From Struthio camelus (lineage: Eukaryota; Chordata; Aves; Struthioniformes; Struthionidae), in assembly GCF_040807025.1 (NCBI RefSeq), contig NC_090982.1, forward strand, positions 86,677,463 through 86,741,462: a stretch of 64,000 nt of DNA. The letters run 5' to 3'. The notes beneath the pieces are model-generated. The model was not told the origin of the DNA and ran no database searches. It saw nothing but the letters and a program-made list of their open reading frames with translations. A program made the translations under genes and the position numbers. The stretch's first letter is position 1, and each line of letters begins with the position of its first letter. This document shows, piece by piece, positions 11,196 to 22,049 of this stretch.

Positions 11196-12149
11196 GCATT
11201 GCTCTCGCAGTAAATTCCTCGCCGGTGCAGAGCTTCAGGCACTGCGGGCTCTTCAGCCCGGTTTGCTCTTTGGCCATCGCACCCAAAAGTTCAGTTGCCT
11301 GAGAAGTAAAACAACTCAGCCTGACTAAAAACAGTCACTAAAGGAGGAGCTGGATGGGCGACGGAGAATGGGAGAGGAGGTTAGCTGATCTAATTGACTT
11401 CATCAGCCTCGGGCTGCGAAGGCTAAGAAATGAACAGCACTGGCTAGAGTAGCCGATCTATTCCTAGGCATTGGGGAAACTTCATTCTCGTAATTAGAGT
11501 AAAAGTGAGAGTGGAGCAAACTTAAACGGGCACCATCACGTGGCCCGTCAACGGCAGCCCGTGGAGGTGAGGAGCGAATGGTGCTGGCTGGTTCGCTGGG
11601 GAGCAGGACTTGGTTGCCGTTGCTGCAAATATAAATAGCTGGATCGGCGCAGAAGCAACAGTTCAGTCCCATCGGTATTAGAGCTTTGCCAGCTACAGGC
11701 TGTGCATGGGTAGTTCTTCTTTTAATCCCGTCTCGTACACCAGCCCTTCCAGTCTCATAACGATCCCGTTGCATAAGGCGTGGGTTTGAACGGGGTTATG
11801 AAAGGGAAATATTTCTCCAATGCGTTGCTGCGGGAAGCCTGCGGGGAGAACGGACCACGCTGACCGCGGAAAGCCCAGAGTTTCTCCCTGCGCGCCTGGA
11901 AGAAAGACGTCGAGCGCCTTCGCCTCAGGTGGGTGCAAAAGCGTTGCTGCGGCCCCCGGCAAGAGCCGCGGACCATGCCTGTTCTGTGGCAGCGAAATAA
12001 AGTCTTGTGCTTGACACCACAGCCGCTGTTTCACACCTCACCGGCTTTAATCTTATGAATAAACAGTATACTAATTGTTTCAGCTCTCCGGGCGGCGGGG
12101 TTTGCGAGGCAGCCTAGTCATGCCAGGAATTTAAGTTTTATGTAATTCG
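11196..12149. other. intergenic; possible polyadenylation site
   Basis: No gene is recognised. An AATAAA lies at about 11,996-12,001 followed by a T/G-rich stretch, a typical arrangement for a plus-strand polyadenylation site. A donor-like CAG/GTGGGT lies near 11,928. Nothing upstream makes a convincing exon chain, so these are recorded only as isolated signals. Confidence 0.35.
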
Positions 12150-12730
12150 CTCTCTGCTGCGGATTACAGGCGTGTTGCCGTCTGGCTGGCCGAAGCACAA
12201 CACGCCGCAGGTCCGGTTTGCTTTCCCAGAGCAAAGCCAGAGCTACCGGCAAGTCCAGCCTTAGCTGCAAACAGAAAGTGGAGCGAGGGGTTATTCCAGC
12301 CACCTTTACGACGCAGCCCCCGCGCTCCTGACCTCGGCAGCTCCGCGCGGCCGACGTTAACGTCCTCCTGTTAAAGGCTGGTGTCTTCTTGGCCGGGTTG
12401 TTTTTGGGCCGTGCTGTTGTTCTCCCTCGACCTCCCGGGCCTCCCGGGGAAGAGGGGAGCCCGGGCCGGCTGGCGCATCCGCCTGCCACCGCAGAGCATC
12501 CCGGCGGCAGCCGCGCTAACCGCCCGCCGGCGGAGGACGTCGGCGCCGTCTTTCAAACCGCCTCCCCCTTGGCCACCACATCTCCCTTTCCGAAGGATAA
12601 ACTTCAAAACGCGCCGTCTCCTCCGGTTTTCGTTTCGTCTCCCCCTGCCCCATCTGTTCGTTTCCTCTCCCCCTCCGCTTCCCCGCGCACGCTTCTGCGC
12701 CATATGGTCCCGCTCTCCTCCTCATCCTCT
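12150..12730. promoter_or_regulatory. CpG-island-like segment
   Basis: CpG dinucleotides are very dense: I count about 48 in 12,301-12,720, against a strongly depleted background outside. The sequence is GC-rich with CT-rich runs and lacks a TATA box. Long open frames on both strands here are a by-product of high GC and few stop codons. It is probably a promoter or a hypomethylated regulatory island, but no flanking first exon can be assigned. Confidence 0.6.
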
Positions 12731-15700
12731 CGACAGTGCCGTCTACTTCTCTTCCCCTCCGGGCCTACTCAACCTTGCCAACGCTCATGATTTTTCTTGC
12801 AAAGCTCAGGAAACTTGATATTTTTATTTATGTCCCAGCTCCTGGAACGCTGGGATGACGGCTGAATTGCAGCTGTCTTGGGGTTTTTTGTTGTTGTTTT
12901 TTTAATGGTTAAAAACAAGTTTCTGGACCCAGCGCTTGCATTCAGAATATGCAGCGCCCCAGGATTTTTAAGGTAAGGAAGCGATTTGGCTGGGCTTTCT
13001 CCTTGATGTTTGAAACCCGCTCAGCTTCCCGGCTGCCTGCTCCCCCTGCGCTTGCAGGGCTGTTCTCCGCTCGCCTCAGCCCTTTCCCCTCACCTTGCTC
13101 ACACTTTCTGCTGACTGGTCTGTTCCGTGCTCCGGCTTCCCTGTTTCATCTCCTCTCGTTATTTAGCAGCCACCCTTCACAAGCTCATCTTCCTCTGTCA
13201 GCCGAGTCCAGCCTCTTCTGCAATGAAAAAGGACGTTTTCATAAGCAGCCTCCTATCCCAGCCTGCCCCGGATGGGTCAGCGGTGGTGGGAGCCTCTGCC
13301 CTGCCGCGGTCCTTCGGCAGCGTCAGAGGTTTCGTAGGCGTTTTGGATTAAGAGGGTCGCCGTGATGTAGCAGTCACGTAGCCTTTCCCATGGTGAATTC
13401 ATCTGTTCTGGGCTATCGGTCGTTCTAGGGTCGTATCGGTCGTTTCCTAGTGCTGTTTAGGAAAACCCAGGCGGTATCCGTGAAATCTGAGGTGGCGGCA
13501 GAAGGAGCAGAAGGCCAGGAGCTGGACAGAGAAGAGAAGGGTTGTCCTGTCAGCTAGGGAAGGCAAGCATAGGGACACATCCAGGGTGAGAGAGGTATCC
13601 AGACAAGCCCTCCATGCCAAGGCAGCTTGTTAGGTTAATGTAAGTGGTGAGATGAGTTTATGTGCACAGGTGCCAAGGAGTTTTGTTTTTTGAAGGCATC
13701 TGATCCGCTCTTGGAAGGCTGATGCAAAGGGAAGCCATCGCACCCTGTGTCCCTGCGGGATAGTTGCCATCCCATATCCACCATCTGCCTGATTCATTTA
13801 TGGCTGTGGCATCTTGTTTTTACAGTTACAGATGGCTCGAAAAGTTAAATCAACTTGACACAACCATGGCACAAAATTCTCCCGTCCCTCCCACTCGTGC
13901 GTGTCAGTGCAGCCCATTACTATCAATCAGACTTTGCAGTGTTGATGGATGATTATCGTCAGCCAGCACAAGATGCTAAACAGGCTGCGGCGTTACAAAA
14001 ATTCGCAGGATTATAGCAAGCTTCTGCATCCTCATTTTCCAAGCTACACCTTAAAAAAAAAAAAAAAAAAAGCTTAGAAATCTTCATCCGTAAAAGTCAT
14101 AGATGTGGAGATTTGTTTTTTTCCTTCAGAATCTATTTGGCCAGGAGCAACGCTTATGAGCAGAGACGATCCTTCGCTTTTCTCTTACAGGGAGAAAGTG
14201 GGAAATCAAACTCGGTATCTTTTGTTGTGCGCAAGGAGACCCGGCTAGGGATGAGAGACAAGCTCGCATGGGGCTGCAAAGCTCCCACCGCAGGAGAAAG
14301 TGGGTGACTTACCTTTTTCTGCCAGAAAGCAACTTCTGTGCCAAACATTTAGCGGCAGGGCAGCGCTGTGTTTCTCTGCAGAACAGCTGGAGAAGTTAGA
14401 CAGCGTTCAGCGTTTGAGGGAGCTTTCCCTGCCACAAGCGTGGTCGGGGCGAGGAAAGGGTCTCGCTACCACCAGCACATTCCCCGTTTGGACGCGCTTG
14501 GCCAAAAACGTGGGCGATCCAGATCTCATCCTGCTCTCGCTGTGGTTAATGTAAGCCCCCCGCTGACTTCGACGGCAGACTGAAGGACGTCCAAATGAAT
14601 AAAAAGTTCCTTCTTTTTAAGACCAAAAGCAGAAAATTACTCCAACACCTTCCTGCATTTGTTTTTGCAGAGAGTGAAGGATGCCTGAGGTAGACATGCC
14701 CGTTTCAACATGGCTCTTCAGCTGTTGGGGTGGAAGCGTTTAGTCTCCCGATCAGCCAGCCCAATCGGTTGCACAGCTACGCTGAAGCGCCAGCCCTCCA
14801 TCGCTCTCTCTGCTGGGTGGCAGTAATATTGTTTCTGCTTCAGGTATCGCCGTTTCAGCCATGCTCTTCACGCGCCGATCTCCTAAGTGGAAGGCGCAGG
14901 GGGAAGGGGATGTCTTGCTGATCCATGTTAATTAAGATGCCCTCACTGCTAGGCATAGAGTAGTCCTGGTCCCTCTGAAAGCGTGCTTCAGTCTTAGCTT
15001 TTGCTTTCCGAGTGGTGGCTAGGAGAGATTTGAATCATTGGTATGTGGTCCCGTGAAAGCCACATGCGTGTAGATAGTGTATGCTGGCCTCGAAGCAGGA
15101 GATAAGGAGTAGAAGCCTAAAAATGAGAAATTTCGAGGCGGACAGTATGCGTATTTGTGCCTACTTATGAGTGTAAGTACATTTACCTGCTAGCGTGTGG
15201 GGAGGTGAAGAGGTTAGTTTGAGAACAGCTCATCAACGGCTACAGTGAAGCTGGCTGATAGAAGCGGGTTGCGCTGACACTTAATTGGCACTTTTTAAAG
15301 TAGGGGTGCCAATTTGCCCTCGGAAATAAGATAACGCGCCCTCCGTGCTGCAGCATCTGTGCGGGGACGGTCCTCCCTCCCTCCCTCTGCCTGGCACGGA
15401 TACCATCTTCAGGTGCCGTCTTTCTCAGCGCTGGTAGGACCTGCTTAACCCTGGCAGCGATAGGAAGTGGAAACACGGGTTATCGGGAAAAACGGGAACG
15501 AATCCCACTGTGCATCGAGGGCGTTGCATGCGTGGGACAGCCCAATCAACCCCTTTTTCAAAAGACAAGTAAAGCTGGCCCTTTCCCCCTCAAAATGCCA
15601 CAAAAGAAAACGTTGTCTTGACTGGGAGCGCGCTCGTTTGTTGGTGAGAAGTGCGCTGCGCAGGAGGAAACAGAGCACGGGGCTGTGAAGACACACGTCC

Positions 15701-15779
15701 ACCAGAACCAGAAACCTCTGAGTTAGGATTAGCAGAGCCGACAGAGACATGAGGTGCAGAGGCATCGTGCAGGAACGTC
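12731..15779. other. intergenic with an A homopolymer
   Basis: No gene is recognised. A pure run of 19 A lies at 14,053-14,071. It is not preceded by anything recognisable as a retrocopy and looks like an isolated homopolymer. A CCCT-type simple repeat lies at about 15,369-15,388. GC content varies and short open frames on both strands look random. Confidence 0.45.
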
Positions 15780-16450
15780 GGCGGTGAGCTCAAAAAGCAG
15801 CGTAACCGCGTTCCCGCCGTGTCCCGCCAGCAGTTAGCGTCCGGACGAGGGCAGGGGTTTACGCACCGCGCTGCCCCTGGCCCGGAGCTGCCCTCCCTGG
15901 GCAGTCCCGGCCTGCGTTCACGGGTCGGCTTTGCGACTCAGTTTACCTGCGGGTACAAGTTGAGGTCCTAATAGTCATCTTGCTTGTTAGATCGATTTGA
16001 AATCTTTGATTAGAAGTGTGGCCTGGAGCCAAGGATTATTCGCTAGGGTATTTAGGACACGCGCATTGCGTGGCTCGTTCCTGCTAAGGAGGACTCGCAG
16101 CGTTGTGCAAGGGCTGAGCAAGAATACGCAGGATTTTCTGCTAAATACCGAGACTCGTGCACTGAGGCAATTACCTGCTTTTGAGACATCGCTGGCATTT
16201 GTATAATTGCTCGGCTCTTCCTGCGTTGCACATAAAGGTGGTTTTGCCTTGAGCACCCAAACTCCAGGAGCTGGCTAAACCTCCACCCTCTCGGCTCTCG
16301 CCCTGCGCCGGCGCGGGGCCGTCGCAGCCGGGCGCTCGCAGCCTCGCTGGGCGCCGTGGCGAGGGCTCGCGGTCCAGCCCAGTGGGATGCTGTGCGAGGA
16401 ATCGAGCGCATCTCCAGCCGAAGCGTTTCGAGCGGACGAGGTCTGACCAA
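15780..16450. promoter_or_regulatory. CpG-island-like segment, two dense blocks
   Basis: CpG density is high in 15,780-15,960 and again in 16,285-16,440, with a more ordinary stretch between. The second block is very rich in GCGC-type strings. No TATA box and no known promoter architecture was recognised. It may serve a transcript in either direction; the exon-like segment at 16,849 on the plus strand lies 400 bases downstream of the second block. Confidence 0.5.
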
Positions 16451-16848
16451 ACCTGAGCCAAACCCATCAAAATCCCTTTTGGGAGGCCAACCGGGAACTG
16501 GAAGGTGGAGCACTTCTTAGCAATCTTATTTATGAAGACTTCTACCCAAATCCTTATTTGTGGTTTTTTTTTTTTTCCTGGTTCTAAAACGGGATAATCT
16601 GTGCTTGCCTTGTGTTTGCGAAAGTGCAGAAGCTTGTGCTGCCACATGAATATTCAAACTAATAATAACGCCACCATTCATGTAAAAGCGGTGAGTTGTG
16701 ATGCTGACTACACAAAATGTTTTGTTTTTAATAAATGCCTGGCTTCCGCGCTGCTCTCTCCCTGCTTCGTGTTACTCAGCGGGGATGGCAGAAGCCGCAG
16801 AATGGAAAACGTTACTTGAAATCTTGTTTGTTTTTTTTTTTTTTGAAG

Positions 16849-16921
16849 ACGCAGATGCACTCGGAGAAGGAGCTGAGGATCCGGCCCTTTGCCTTATACA
16901 TGGGAGAGCTCCCGGAGGGAG
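16849..16921 (+). other. candidate internal coding exon, 73 bases
   Basis: A T-rich tract (14 T at 16,831-16,844) ends in an acceptor AG at 16,847-16,848. The 73 bases that follow are open in one frame that starts in phase 0 and ends in phase 1 before a GT at 16,922. The encoded 24 residues include HSEKELRIRPFALYMGELPE. About 19 of 24 third codon positions are G or C, unlike the AT-richer flanks, which is what a real coding exon often looks like in birds. Against it, the donor GTAACC lacks the usual G at position 5 and I do not recognise the peptide. A possible preceding exon ends in GCG/GTGAGT at about 16,690 in a compatible phase, but that is equally unproven. Confidence 0.25.
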
Positions 16922-18049
16922 GTAACCACTCCGATTTATATGATTAGAGACTGCTGCTCCTTTTCTGTACGGGCTCTTCATTGCTCATTTCCCCTCCTGA
17001 AACTTGTTTCTCGCAGTTGGCCGCGCTCAGTGTGCGCAGAGCTGGGAAAACACAGCAGCAATGTTGTGAAATTATTTTGAGAAATCGAGTGGCAACTGGT
17101 GCGAACAGATGTCCCGGGGAAAGAGATAACGGGGAGATGGGGCTGGACTCCCTGCATGCTTCCCTTGCATGCTTCTCTAGCAAGCACGTAGCCCTAAGTA
17201 ATTAACTAACGTTACTGAAACTATTGTTATAGCATCGATAGCTTTTTTAACTGCTTTTGTCTTTTTTGGGCTTTTCTTACAGGGGAGCTGTAAGGAATAC
17301 AGTGGAAATCAACAGAAATATATAGTGAAGTAGCACTATAATGTTCTGTAGTCTATAAGCAAGTTCCCCTGTCAAATGTCTAACTCAGGTAATACCCGAT
17401 TTTTTAATGGGAGTAGAGTTCTCTAGAAAACAATAAGTTCTGCAAGTACCACTGCCAAAAAAGCCTGGTGCTTCCTCAGCTTGGGGTTTGCGGAAGGTTT
17501 GCTTCGAGCTCCTGGTTCCCGCTGAGCCGCCACGTCCGCCCCTCTCTCAGCTGGGCACGTCCCTCCTCCGGCATGGCTCTTTTCCCAGCGTCTGAAGGAC
17601 TGCAGTGGTGTTGCAGAATTTCATCCCTCTCTAACGTTTGGTTGCAGCAGCGGCGTTTTGAAGCTCTCCCAGGAGCCGGCTGCTGGGAGCGCCTCTTTTC
17701 TGCTGTCCGCGGGGAGCATCAGCAGGGCTCGGGGTGCGAGTTTACCTTCGAGGGATCCCTAGCGCCTGTTCCTGTCGAAGTGCAAGCATTAGAGCGGTGA
17801 TGAATACGACAAAGCAGGCCTTTGACCCTCGTTGAGAGATGCAGAGGGGAACAGGCAAGGAAAAACGACTCAAGGCTATTCATTACTGCGTTTCGATTAA
17901 TTCTGCTGTTAGATTTCCTTGCAGACGAGGCTCCCACTTTGGAGGGCTCAGCTTGGAAGCAAAGTTGCCGCTTTACGTACCTGTTGCTTTAGAAAACGAT
18001 TTAGCTCCCTGCCGGGCCTGATTCCCGGTCTATCGAGGCAGAGGTAAAG
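16922..18049. other. intergenic, nothing recognised
   Basis: No gene or repeat is recognised. A few GC-rich patches occur at about 17,480-17,780. Open frames are short and overlap on both strands. Confidence 0.4.
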
Positions 18050-18290
18050 GTTCCCATTGACTTCGGAGGGGTCTGCACCTCCGCGGGAGGCCGGCGGCAT
18101 CCCCCACCCCTGCTCTCCTGGCTGCAGGTGCTCTCTTTGTTGCAAAGCGCGAAGCAATTTTTAATGGCCTTTTTCTTTGATTTCTTTGATTTCTTCCAGC
18201 GCTGAAAACCGCCTCGCCGCACCCCAGCGGCAGTGGAGCGGTCGTGGGACGAGCGGGAGCCCCGGGAGCTGATTTTATGCCAGCCCGAAA
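18050..18290. promoter_or_regulatory. small CpG-rich patch
   Basis: Two short CpG-dense blocks (about 18,070-18,100 and 18,205-18,290) flank an AT-rich stretch. They are smaller than a standard island and could be a minor regulatory island or isochore texture. Confidence 0.35.
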
Positions 18291-20278
18291 CATTGCGTGG
18301 AGAGATTTGCCTGGGGGCGAGCTTTGTCTCCCGGTGGGAAGGGCGACAGCCTCAACCTCTGAGCCCGAATTCAAAACCCTTCCTTCCCCCGCTGCCTTCG
18401 CAAGGGCACGCGGAGGGTTATTATCCGTTAGCGTGCCAGGGAGGCATGCACGACCCTAGCAGACATAGAGGCAAGATAAGGTCCTTGCCACACTGACGGA
18501 CGTGGGCAAAAAGTTCTCCGTCTTTGAGTGGAAGGTAGTGATTCGGGTCAACAGCGTGACAGTAAACTGGAAAATTTGGCAAGGCGAATTTGGCTCTGGC
18601 TTCTCTGCTCTGCACTATGCGGCGGCAAAAAAATAAGTGCAAACTGTGAGACGTCGGTACTTTTCTTCCCGAGCTGTAGCGCAGCATGGTGAGGCTGAGC
18701 TGCGTGACTGCAGATACACAGATATACTCTTCAAAGCCCTGTGGCCCGGATCGGACGGGGAGAGCAGGACGCAGCTCTGCAGGGTTGGGAAGGGATGCAA
18801 GCCCGTGCGAAAGGATTAGGCCTCTGCACTTCTCCCTCTTTTAGAAAAGCTGGACTTCAAGATAACGAGGAAATTTCAACTTTGGCAGTAAAACTGTAGA
18901 GAGTCGCATTCGCCTCCCCCCTGTCCCCACACTCAGCCAAAACACTGCCAGCTTGGTGTGCTCCCAGGAGATGAGAAGGGGGAAATGCAGAGATTTATTG
19001 AAATCTGCTTTTTACTTATTAGGCTTTTTACTTATTTTGAATCCTTTGACAGCAGCCAATAAAGATGGTCCCAAACAGAGACATCTGCTATGCGAGTGTG
19101 GTTGACAAGCACAAATAATAAAAAAAATGATAATGGCAATGGAAAGAGCTTCTGCTTCTAACATGTTAGCAGCCAAAGTATTTCACTAAAAATGGATCCG
19201 CTGCAAAGAACAAGAGAAGAATGAAGGGGGGTCATTTTCTGTGGAAAAATTTTGATGGAAAACTGGGTTTTCAGTTAGATTTTCCACGAAAACAAAACAT
19301 TTTCCAAAACACTGATTCTCCAAAGAAGCTTTTTTTTTCCCCCTCTGGAAAAAAAAAAGAGCACCTCAAATCCTAGAAATTGCGGTTTGGGCTATAACCC
19401 AGAATAAGAGAAGCTGTTATTTGGAGGCCTCAGACCACAGGTCTTTTCTGGGTCAAGCTCCAGCTCTCCCTCCTGTGCTGTGCCCATCCTCTCCCAGCCC
19501 AAACAGGAAAGAGAAAATACCTTGCAAATCTGGCATTTCCACATTTTATGTTTATTCTTCGTTTTTTTGGAACTTGCCCCCCCCCCCCCCAAATGAACTT
19601 TTTTGTACGGAGGGAAGGAAAATGCTGCCTAAGAGCAGATACACAAGACGTCGCCAGAAAGAGGGTTCGACGGAGATACCTGACGGAGCCCTGAATGAAG
19701 GCACTTCTGTGCTGGGAGCTCGCCCCCACGTCACCTGGGGACAATGACGTGCTACAGGGACTCGACTTGTGCTCTGCTATGTTCCTTTAACTTATCTGTA
19801 AGTCACCCTCTCTTTCACTAGTAAGAGAAAATAACTGTGCCTTCTGCCACTTTAAGATATAAAAAGTCCGAGCAACAAAACAGGCTTTCTCTCCTCATAC
19901 AATTGTCTCTGCTTATCACCAGTCCTTGCTCGGTGTACAAGAAAAAAATGATATGCCGTAATAGCTAAAGATAACCGGGCGAATAAAGGACGGATTTAAA
20001 ATAAAACATAAATACACTAAAAAAGTTGCACATACTCTGTTCTTGACATCTCTGCTGGACTTTGCTGAGCGTAGCCTCAACCTGATTTTATTTGCTTTGG
20101 TTGGGTTTAAGTTAAAACCTCCTTATTTGAGCACAGTATTTTTAGATCCAAAATACAGAATGCCCGTTGTGGGTAGTGGCCTTGCCCTCAATTTATTTCA
20201 TTTTCTCTCTCTGTTGTTTGGCCACACTATAATCATCTTGCGGCTTGTGTTCATGACATGCTTCTGTTTACCCCGCAG
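18291..20278. other. intergenic; C homopolymer and AT-rich palindrome-like stretch
   Basis: A pure run of 14 C lies at 19,577-19,590. The stretch 19,230-19,330 is full of related words such as 'tggaaaat', 'ttttcca' and 'gaaaac' in both orientations, which recalls degraded DNA-transposon ends, but no boundaries can be set. A similar texture occurs at 42,840-43,060. No gene is recognised. Confidence 0.4.
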
Positions 20279-20395
20279 TGTGCAAACTGGTATGATATCT
20301 TGTGTAATACCAGCATGTTTCCACTGCACGTTGCAGGAAGAAGCTGGTTGACTCTGGAAAGCAGTGAGAAAAGAAAAGTGCTTATTTAGTAATTA
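20279..20395 (+). other. candidate 3'-terminal exon, 36 codons, weak
   Basis: A strong acceptor (CT-rich 'cttctgtttaccccgcag', AG at 20,277-20,278) precedes a frame open for 36 codons from 20,279 to a TAG at 20,387-20,389. An ATTAAA variant polyadenylation signal follows directly at about 20,391-20,396. The peptide begins CANWYDILCNTSMFPL and is not recognised. Signal strength is good, but in 64 kb a few such arrangements are expected by chance, and no upstream exon can be assigned. Confidence 0.18.
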
Positions 20396-20396
20396 A

Positions 20397-21950
20397 ACTG
20401 AAGCACCTGCCATATGAGCTTTGCACCACTCTAAGAAGTGGGTGAGGACGCTCTTGTAAGCGAAAAGTCATGCTGGGTGAAAAGCAGGAGGGGGAGGCAA
20501 AATTCCCATTGCCTCAGTTGGAAGCAGAATTTCATGGGAAATTCCACAGTGTGTGCAATTCCAAAAATGAGGGGACTGGTAAAATAGCAGAGAGATTTCT
20601 TTGCTGTGGGCTCCGTTGGCCATGAATAAATGGCGTTTGAAGGAAACGTGTAAGCTGGTCCGTCAAAAGTGGAACAGCTAAAGCGTTAACGGAGTAATTT
20701 GCAGTAGCTCGTCTGCATGGGAAGCCAGAGCGCTGCAAGGGGGAGTGTGCGGGGCAGTGCCAGCACCTCTTTATCACGCTGCCTCTAAAATACGAGCAGC
20801 AGAATAGCAGTGACCCAAACTGCTGGGAATATAGGGATATTCTCTCAAATGCAGATGCTTCAGGGGCTGTCATTGCTTGTGGGCGCTCCTTGGCTGAGGG
20901 GTAGGGTTCGTCGCCACGGGCGGCACGCTCGCCTGTTTGCATGGTGCCAGCAGGGCTAAATCCTCCAGTTACGTTTGCTGTTTGGCTTTGTCAAAGATGA
21001 CACTCCAGAGGTTCGGCCCGGAGGACGGGAGAGTTGCCTCCTCACCTCAAAACTGGGACCACTGTATTTAGTCTTGTCAGAGGCTCCAGGCGGCAGGGAA
21101 ATTGCAACCCTTGTGCATGGAGACGGATCAAAGCGGGGTCTGGGCAGCTCCTTCCAGCGCAGTCCCAGCAGGACACGTTCGCAGCAGCAAACTCTGGAGA
21201 TAGAGGACGGAGGTCCACGATTTAAGGAGGAGAAGAAACAGAGGTTGAGCCCGATCCAGGCTCAGTGTTGTGGGAAAGGATGTGTTCAGAGGGAGCGCTA
21301 AGAAAAAATCCCCAATTCCCTGGTTATCCTTTCCACGCTCCGGGAGGAGGGAGCCAAATTCCACTTTGCCGTATACATGAAAGCAGGGCCTGGCTCCCGT
21401 GCTTCTCTCTGCTGGACATTACTGAGCACAGGGCTTTGTGGGCAAAAAGTCTTATTCCGCTCTTGTGCTAAACCTCAGCAAGATGTTGGGTAAGATGCAA
21501 TTTCACCGTCTCATCGGAGGGTTCAGGAAGGAGCTAACAGTGATAAATACCATTTATAAAAGGCTGAAAACAGTCAATAGATGTAAATTTTCCCATATAT
21601 CATACACCTGTGATTTAGGAAAAGATCATGATTCAAAAGCAATCTGACATTATTTGATCAAGTTTTCTTTGAGTAATGAGTGGCTTGCACGCATTGCAAA
21701 GAAAGGAATACGCTCAGTGCGTTGTTTATCGCCTCCCTTGCCTCCTTGGTAGGCATGTGTAATCAATAAGAATACACTCAGTTAATCTCGACAGCCTTCC
21801 TCCCACCCCGCATGAGGGGCAATAGCCATTCCCACCGAAATGCATACATATGAGCACATAAATGCTAACTGAAAGTTTCTAAGTGATTCTGCTTCTGAAC
21901 CGCTGTAGGAAACAGGGAGGCAAGAGCCAAATCCCTGTTTCGGCAAACAG
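20397..21950. other. intergenic, possible conserved non-coding segment
   Basis: No gene is recognised. The part 21,480-21,720 is AT-rich with words such as 'ccatttataaaagg' and 'cattatttgatcaag', resembling a conserved non-coding element in texture. Only a cross-species alignment could confirm this. Confidence 0.3.
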
Positions 21951-22049
21951 CCTCATGCCCGACCCCAGCTCACGCGCCGGGATGGGACGAGGGGCGAAAC
22001 CTCACGCTGCACGGTCTGCGTGTGCATTTTCGGCAAGGGAGGGGAGGAG
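21951..22049 (+). other. candidate 99-base exon, weak
   Basis: The segment starts after an AG at 21,949-21,950 and ends at GAG/GTAAGT, a near-perfect donor at 22,050. One frame is open throughout (33 codons, phase 0 to 0), ending in a CTVCVCIFGKGGEE-type string. The acceptor has a poor pyrimidine tract. The peptide is unknown; most likely the donor match is chance or belongs to a non-coding transcript. Confidence 0.15.

Noticed and set aside
14053-14071. A run as the poly(A) tail of a retrocopy
   Set aside because: No recognisable processed gene or SINE body precedes it on either strand and no target-site duplication is seen.
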